From NCBI GenBank assembly GCA_003024985.2, contig PXIH01S0016060.1: a stretch of DNA of 11,279 nt; one strand, given 5' to 3'. The notes under the pieces are model-generated. The model did no database searches and was not told the origin of the DNA. It was given only the letters and a program-made list of their open reading frames with translations. Origin of the DNA: Euperipatoides rowelli. Taxonomy: Eukaryota > Onychophora > Udeonychophora > Euonychophora > Peripatopsidae. The position numbers were made by a program, and so were the translations under genes. Below, piece after piece: positions 7,613 to 11,279 of the stretch (position 1 is the stretch's first letter; the number at the start of each line of letters is the position of its first letter).

Positions 7613-8061
7613 AATAGTTCAAAACTGTAATTCTAGCTGTTCAAGGTAAGCATAATTGTTGATATATTCCAAGTTATGCAACTTTTTAAAAATTATATAA
7701 ATGTGTTATATTTTGAAGGGTACACAATGCTGATCAGCACATCGTTTAGTTTTTCATAACTATTAGACTCACTATCATAGTGATGGTAGCCCAAAAATTA
7801 TGAATTTTGATCAAAACTAAATTCAATCGTAAATTACTAAATTTACATTTCAAAATATTTGACCTTAAAATTTAAAAAAAAAAAATGTCCACAGTGCATA
7901 GAATTAAAATTTAAAACTAAGGGTGTTAGAAGTTTGAAGACTACTGCTCTAATCGGAAGAAAATTACCACTCTCGTGCTTCTCTGATGTCAAACACATGA
8001 CCTGTCTATTTCTAGGAGCTTTGGTGGGCATGCTCATGACCTCCACTCTTTGACCTTAACT
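7613..8061. other. AT-rich DNA, possible decayed DNA-transposon remnant
   Basis: This contains short fold-backs (TCACTATCATAGTGA near 7770) and TTTGAAGACTACTG near 7935-7947, which could be a decayed hAT-type end on the minus strand. I could not pair it with a second end or a target duplication. The two overlapping open frames near 7845-8050 on opposite strands have no recognisable content. Confidence 0.3.
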
Positions 8062-8141
8062 AATTTTTTTTTGTCTATGCCCACCTAACGGCTGAGGTGA
8101 ATTTTTTGTCTTTCTTATTTACAATTTATTTACACTATTTT

Positions 8142-8236
8142 TGATTTCGATACTGACTGCCCGCTATTATTCAACTGGTAGTTCAGTCNTGATTTCGATA
8201 CTGACTGCCCGCTATTATTCAACTGGTAGTTCAGTC
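8142..8236. other. 47-bp contig-overlap duplication around n 8189
   Basis: Positions 8142-8188 and 8190-8236 are identical over 47 bases and abut a single n from both sides. This is what an unmerged overlap between neighbouring contigs looks like. The real sequence probably has one copy, making this interval 48 bases too long. Confidence 0.8.
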
Positions 8237-8309
8237 TATATCATTTCTACTCCTACTGACTGCCCGCTATTATTCAACTGGTAGTTCAGTCAATATCATT
8301 TCTACTCGT
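8200..8309. repeat. 55-bp tandem repeat, two units, in SINE family A copy 2
   Basis: The units at 8200-8254 and 8255-8309 both start ACTGACTGCCCGC and include CAACTGGTAGTTCAGTC and ATATCATTTCTACTC. They differ at only a few positions. The period differs from the overlap duplication just before it, and no n separates the units, so this repeat is likely real. Confidence 0.7.
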
Positions 8310-8499
8310 TATGTAACTTTGTTGCATTACGCAAACGGTGGAACATAACCTCGAAGAGATCAGAACTACTGGGTTGAAAGCACCTCATTTCTTTCTATCT
8401 TTCAGAAAGAAAGATAGATTGAAAACAAGGCTGGACAGCTCAAGCCGAGAACACATGTCGCTAGCTTGGGCTTATACCAAGAATACGAAGCAGCACAGC

Positions 8500-8760
8500 T
8501 CAACCTACTGCGCCACTTACCATTGGCCCTCAACCTACTGTGCCACTGACCATTGGCCCTCAACCTACTGCGCCACTGACCATTAACCCTCAACCTACTG
8601 CGCCACTGACCATTAACCTACTGCGCCACTGACCATTGGCCCTCAACTACTGCGCCACTGACCATTAGCCCTCAACCTACTGCGCCACTAACCATTGGCC
8701 CTCAACCTACTGCGCCACTGACCATTGGCCCTCAACCTACTGCGCCACTGACCATTGGCT
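8500..8760 (-). repeat. 30-bp minisatellite, nine units, each with an A-box motif
   Basis: Nine head-to-tail units start at 8500, 8530, 8560, 8590, about 8615, 8643, 8672, 8702 and 8732. Most are 30 bases; the fourth/fifth junction has lost 7 and the sixth has lost 1. Each contains CCTACTGCGCCA or a one-base variant, followed by CTGACCATTGGCC or close to it. On the minus strand this is TGGCGCAGTAGG, which satisfies the pol III A-box pattern TRGYNNANNNG in all nine units. The first unit is continuous with the 5' end of the family A SINE-like repeat, so the array grew from that end plus flanking bases. The short open frames across it are by-products of the repeat. Confidence 0.88.
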
Positions 8761-9171
8761 AATTATTATTTTGTATTTGTAGTATATTTTTACCAGAATG
8801 TTCATTTTCATCCATTTTTCTTTACACTGTTTACAAACCATAATTGGACATTGTTGATTTTGGTACTGTTAACATTTTTAAGGATCTATTTTGAAAAGTT
8901 CTAAGGTTCTCGATAACCTGTTGTCCTTAATGAGTGGACAAACAATATAGTATTAGTGCTTGAATTAAAGAGCACATCTACAACACTTACATTTTTTTAA
9001 AAAAATGTCTGTGCCATAGGGAGAAACAAGGGTATAGAATTTTTTTTTTTAATAAGTTTCCCCCCAAAAAGGGAAACAATCAGAAGTTTATTTCCCCATA
9101 TTTACAATCTTCCCTCTCGGAAGCATAATGGACGCATGATCAGGATCTTTTAGAATCTATAAATAATGAGA
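8761..9171. other. AT-rich DNA with two perfect fold-backs
   Basis: No gene or known repeat is seen. ACATTTTTTTAAAAAAATGT at 8989-9008 is a perfect 20-bp palindrome. GTTTCCC (9056-9062) pairs with GGGAAAC (9071-9077). These are simple fold-backs in low-complexity DNA with no assigned role. Confidence 0.5.
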
Positions 9172-9410
9172 ATGGTTTTTAATTGGTGACTGATTCCCAG
9201 CTCTGGTTTAACCATTTTAAGACCCTGGTATTCAGAAAGTGTACTTCTTCAAACAAAGACTTTTGAGGGTCTATTGAGTGTTGAAAAACACCTCCTGGCA
9301 CCCAGGTCCTGAAAAAAAAACTGGAGTGGTACTGCCCCCCCCTAGGGATAAACATGTCCCTGGGACTACATGTCAGAGCACACAGCAGTCCACATCGTTA
9401 TCCACTGGAC
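9172..9410 (-). repeat. SINE-like repeat, family B, copy 2 (interrupted)
   Basis: This is the main part of the second family B copy; its 5' end on the minus strand continues at 9702-9725 beyond the inserted MITE. Skipping the insert and one target copy, the minus strand reads TGGCCCAGTGGATAACG, an excellent A box (TRGYNNANNNG), so the family is probably tRNA-derived. A clear B box is not visible; ATGTAGTCC further in is only a weak candidate. Core blocks shared with copy 1 (7391-7612) include CTGATTCCCAGCT, CAAAGACTT and CTGGCACCCA. A C-run and an A-run (about 9311-9345) interrupt the middle. Confidence 0.6.
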
Positions 9411-9701
9411 CAGAGGCGTAGCATGACTGTTTGGTACCCGGGGCTGAGCTGATTTTTGACACCCTCTTAAAAAATATTTTGATAAACTTTTTTTTTTTTA
9501 GTTGTCTGGACGTTTTGTTGACCGTCTGTCTGATTTTGAGAAGCTTTTTTTTTTGGTTGTCTGGATGTTTTGTTAACCATCTATCGTTTTGATAAACACG
9601 ACACACCCCTTACCCCAGCCAACTCTACACCCTCACACCCCACACAACTGTACACCCTTACCTACAACCCTGCACCCCCACTCCCCCTTGCTATGCCTTT
9701 G
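9411..9701. mobile_element. hAT-type MITE with 8-bp target duplication
   Basis: The left end is CAGAGGCGTAGC (9411-9422). The right end, GCTATGCCTTTG (9690-9701), is its reverse complement with two mismatches. The flanks are CACTGGAC (9403-9410) and CACTGGGC (9702-9709), matching at 7 of 8. Ends that start CAG and an 8-bp duplication are typical of hAT transposons. The 291-bp element encodes no transposase. Inside are a two-unit repeat of about 55 bp (GTTGTCTGGA at 9501 and 9556, each after a T-run) and a C-rich tract. It depended on a transposase supplied elsewhere and is probably immobile now. Confidence 0.72.
9604..9690. repeat. C-rich degenerate tandem tract inside the MITE
   Basis: About three degenerate units of roughly 22-26 bases (AACTCTACACCCTCAC, AACTGTACACCCTTAC, AACCCTGCACCCCCAC) make a strand-asymmetric, nearly G-free tract. 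The complementary strand has G-runs of 5, 5, 3 and 3 near the right end, which could fold as a weak quadruplex. Confidence 0.55.
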
Positions 9702-9725
9702 CACTGGGCCACTGTTTCTCCACAA

Positions 9726-9958
9726 GTGTATACCTTCCAATCCTATTAACATTTCAAATATTTCCATCACAGGTTCCAAACCAACTATATATATACATCA
9801 GGAAAATTCATTCAACCTTTGGGATTCGGGGAAAAAAAATAACAATTTGGTCACCCCGTGACCAATCCATGATTCTAGTATTTGAGCAGCATGACATCAC
9901 AAATCACACATCTTGTGCTTATTGATATGAAAATGAGACATAAACAAAGAAATTGAAG
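9726..9958. other. Unassigned DNA with an 8-bp palindrome
   Basis: No gene is recognised. TTGGTCAC and GTGACCAA (9847-9865) form perfect 8-base arms around CCC. A short TATATA run lies near 9787. The plus-strand open frame across 9589-9861 spans the C-rich tract and has no domain character. Confidence 0.45.
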
Positions 9959-10696
9959 ATGGACGATGTGGACCGTACTAAACCACATTATAATGTAAGT
10001 AAAACAACTAAATCACATCGTTAAAACAAAAATAAGCATAATAAAAATATAAATCATATTTCTAGCATTGATTTAGAACATTTAAATCTAAATAAACCTG
10101 TAAATGCAACAGTTAATAAAAACAGTTCTATATTACAATATAACCGAATAATATGTGATAAGCCTATTATTAAAGTTAAAATCTTTAATAAAACTGTGTT
10201 AGGAATGATAGACACAGGAGCAGAAATGACTGTGATAGAGGGTAGGTATGTGACAAGAAATAGGGCAATCTGTAGGCTGAGGCTAGTAAGAATATCTTAA
10301 GCCAATTCAAATTTTAATCTCAAAGGTTATAAGCCAGTTATAAATATTTCTATAGACAATATTTAATTTTTACATCCAGTTTGTGTCTGCAAACTTCATT
10401 CTACTAAAGATTATCAAATGATTATAGGTATGAACCTGCTCCAACAGCATAATTCTATCATTAATACTGAAAATAGAACAGTAAAATTTGATTTTAATAT
10501 TTGTAATGATTGAGAAAAATGGGTGGCTACACTTGAAAGCATCACCACAATAGAATGAAAATCTATAGGGCATGAGCCAAATCATTTACACCAGGATACC
10601 AATGCAATGGAGGTGAATAATTTGTTAGGAGATAATGTACCTAAACTTACCAATATACAGAAATTTTTACTATTTTATTATATAGATCTGCTTTAG
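9959..10696 (+). pseudogene. LTR-retrotransposon aspartic protease region, decayed
   Basis: Frame 2 carries the signal throughout. An ATG at 9959 opens a short stretch to TAA at 10022. The frame is then open from 10025 to 10297 (91 codons). It contains VLGMIDTGAEMTVIEG with the catalytic DTG triad at 10211-10219, preceded by KVKIF as in retropepsins. Further on, IIGMNLLQQHNS (about 10421-10456) is the usual second hallmark, the hydrophobic-hydrophobic-G stretch. Stops at 10298, 10364, 10511, 10556 and 10694 interrupt it without an obvious frameshift. Retropepsins process Gag-Pol; the position and motifs suggest a Ty3/Gypsy-like or related element, but no RT, integrase or LTR is seen, so the family is uncertain. 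Confidence 0.7.
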
Positions 10697-10876
10697 CAGG
10701 GCTTTCAAGTAAATCAAACATCATTGTGCCAGGATGAGTGGTTGAGGAGGAGTATCATAACTTACCAATTATATAGACATTTCTATTCTTTTATTATATA
10801 GATCTGCTTTATCAGGACTTTCAAGTAAATCAAACATCATTTTGCTAGGATGAGTGGTTGAGAAGCAGGGGTAAAA
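10645..10876 (+). repeat. 116-bp tandem duplication, two units
   Basis: Units 10645-10760 and 10761-10876 share ACTTACCAAT, TATTATATAGATCTGCTTTA, TTTCAAGTAAATCAAACATC and GGATGAGTGGTTGAG in the same order. They differ at scattered bases. The first unit is continuous with the decayed pol frame, so the duplication arose in or after the dead element. Confidence 0.8.
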
Positions 10877-11279
10877 GTAGATTAAAAGTTTTACTGGTAC
10901 TGTAGAAGCCTCCCCCCCCCCATGGGGTCCAGGGAAGAGCCATAGTGGGAGTTTAGGAGGCAAAGCTTCAGAATTTTTTTTTTTTGAGATGAATCTAGCG
11001 TATTTTTAGTGCAAATCAAAATCATTATAAGATCTAAATTCAACAAAAAAAAAAATGTTAGCCAATGTGATCCATGACAAATTTCCATGACAAATTTCAG
11101 GATTCTATTTATAAACTATATGGCATCATTAAAGATACAATATGTTTATGTGGTTATACACTATAAGGGAACCTTCATAATACAGAACCACATATGCAGG
11201 GACCTCAAATTCAGACTTAAAATCTTGCATTATATTGTTTTCTTTTTCATTCTTATTCCTCTCTCTCCACAATGATAGC
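10877..11279. other. AT-rich DNA without a recognised gene
   Basis: Apart from a C-run followed by CATGGGGTCCAGGG (about 10910-10935), with GCCTCC and GGAGGC arms around it, I see only homopolymers and a 13-bp direct duplication CATGACAAATTTC at 11073-11085 and 11086-11098. Short open frames on both strands have no domain character. Confidence 0.5.

Larger units (their letters stand above)
8062..8516 (-). repeat. SINE-like repeat, family A, copy 2
   Basis: This second copy of the 4791-5139 repeat has the same orientation: the A-tail shows as the T-run at about 8065-8072 and the A-box end TGGCGCAGTAGGTTGAGC lies at 8516 on the minus strand. It is longer than copy 1 for two reasons. One is a 47-bp duplication created by the join at 8189. 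The other is a genuine two-unit 55-bp tandem repeat at 8200-8309, for which copy 1 has a single diverged unit. Near the tail both copies keep AGCCGT and GGGTAT/GGGCAT blocks. Its 5' end is the source of the adjacent minisatellite. Confidence 0.65.

Noticed and set aside
7780-7947. A second hAT-like element ending in TTTGAAGACTACTG
   Set aside because: The right end looks suggestive, but no matching left end or 8-bp target duplication could be paired with it.
7859-8061. TTGACCTTAA direct repeat at 7859 and 8052 as a target duplication
   Set aside because: It is ten bases in AT-rich DNA, with no recognisable element ends inside the interval.
8338-8593. Open frames with repeated YCATDHWPST-type or RLRANGQW-type residues
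   Set aside because: The repetition is just the 30-bp minisatellite read in frame; 30 is a multiple of three, so any frame without a stop stays open.
8500-8760. CRISPR-like array of 30-bp repeats
   Set aside because: The units are directly adjacent with no unique spacers, the setting is eukaryotic, and no cas gene is present. It is a minisatellite.
9589-9861. Proline/threonine-rich 90-residue plus-strand protein
   Set aside because: Its composition comes from the C-rich tract of the MITE, and the frame crosses the MITE's right end and target duplication.
9847-9865. Hormone-response-type palindrome (GGTCA inverted repeat)
   Set aside because: The half-sites are separated by five bases rather than three, and no gene or promoter is nearby. 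It is kept only as a short palindrome.
9959-10000. First exon with a GTAAGT splice donor
   Set aside because: The same frame runs on into the retroelement protease stretch with only stops in between, so the ATG belongs to that decayed frame and the donor match is likely chance.
1-11279. A novel multi-gene defence or biosynthetic system
   Set aside because: All coding signal belongs to decayed transposable elements, and no intact or coordinated gene set is present.

Overview
This is a window of animal nuclear DNA that looks intergenic or intronic and is built almost entirely of old interspersed repeats. It is strongly AT-rich, with many A and T homopolymers. It carries decayed retrotransposons, tRNA-derived SINE-like repeats and DNA-transposon relics, and no intact long reading frame. 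I could not resolve the species; an invertebrate with a repeat-rich genome is my best guess. I see no operons, bacterial genes, CRISPR array or intact functional RNA gene, and no new enzymatic system.

The left 40% is one nearly full-length, dead LINE of the L1 superfamily, probably Tx1-like. It starts at 106, with ORF1 (a zinc-knuckle protein) at 122-1308 and ORF2 (APE endonuclease, reverse transcriptase, C-terminal zinc-finger-like region) at 1510-4645. Both ORFs are broken by many stops and frameshifts. An 11-bp target-site duplication flanks it at 95-105 and 6543-6553. This far-off right copy, together with a 51-bp exact repeat abutting two single-n joins, shows that the block 4791-6467 was very probably misplaced during scaffolding. 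The LINE's real 3' end is at about 6542.

The block between the joins (4791-6467) holds a minus-strand SINE-like repeat (family A), a Tigger/pogo-like transposase fragment, a plus-strand tRNA-derived SINE (family C), and a GC-rich inverted repeat followed by a repeat tail. From 6543 to about 7390 the DNA may be flanking host sequence. It contains weak, phase-compatible exon-like stretches on the minus strand and one on the plus strand.

From 7391 to 9730 there are two copies of family B, a second family A copy, and a nine-unit 30-bp minisatellite in which every unit carries a pol III A-box-like motif derived from the 5' end of family A. A 291-bp hAT-type MITE with an 8-bp target duplication has inserted into the A box of the second family B copy.

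The right end (9959-10760) is a decayed LTR-retrotransposon protease region in a single frame with several stops. It runs into a 116-bp tandem duplication, followed by featureless AT-rich DNA. The genes do not act together; the window records successive insertions. All family names come from recognising motifs by eye, without database comparison.
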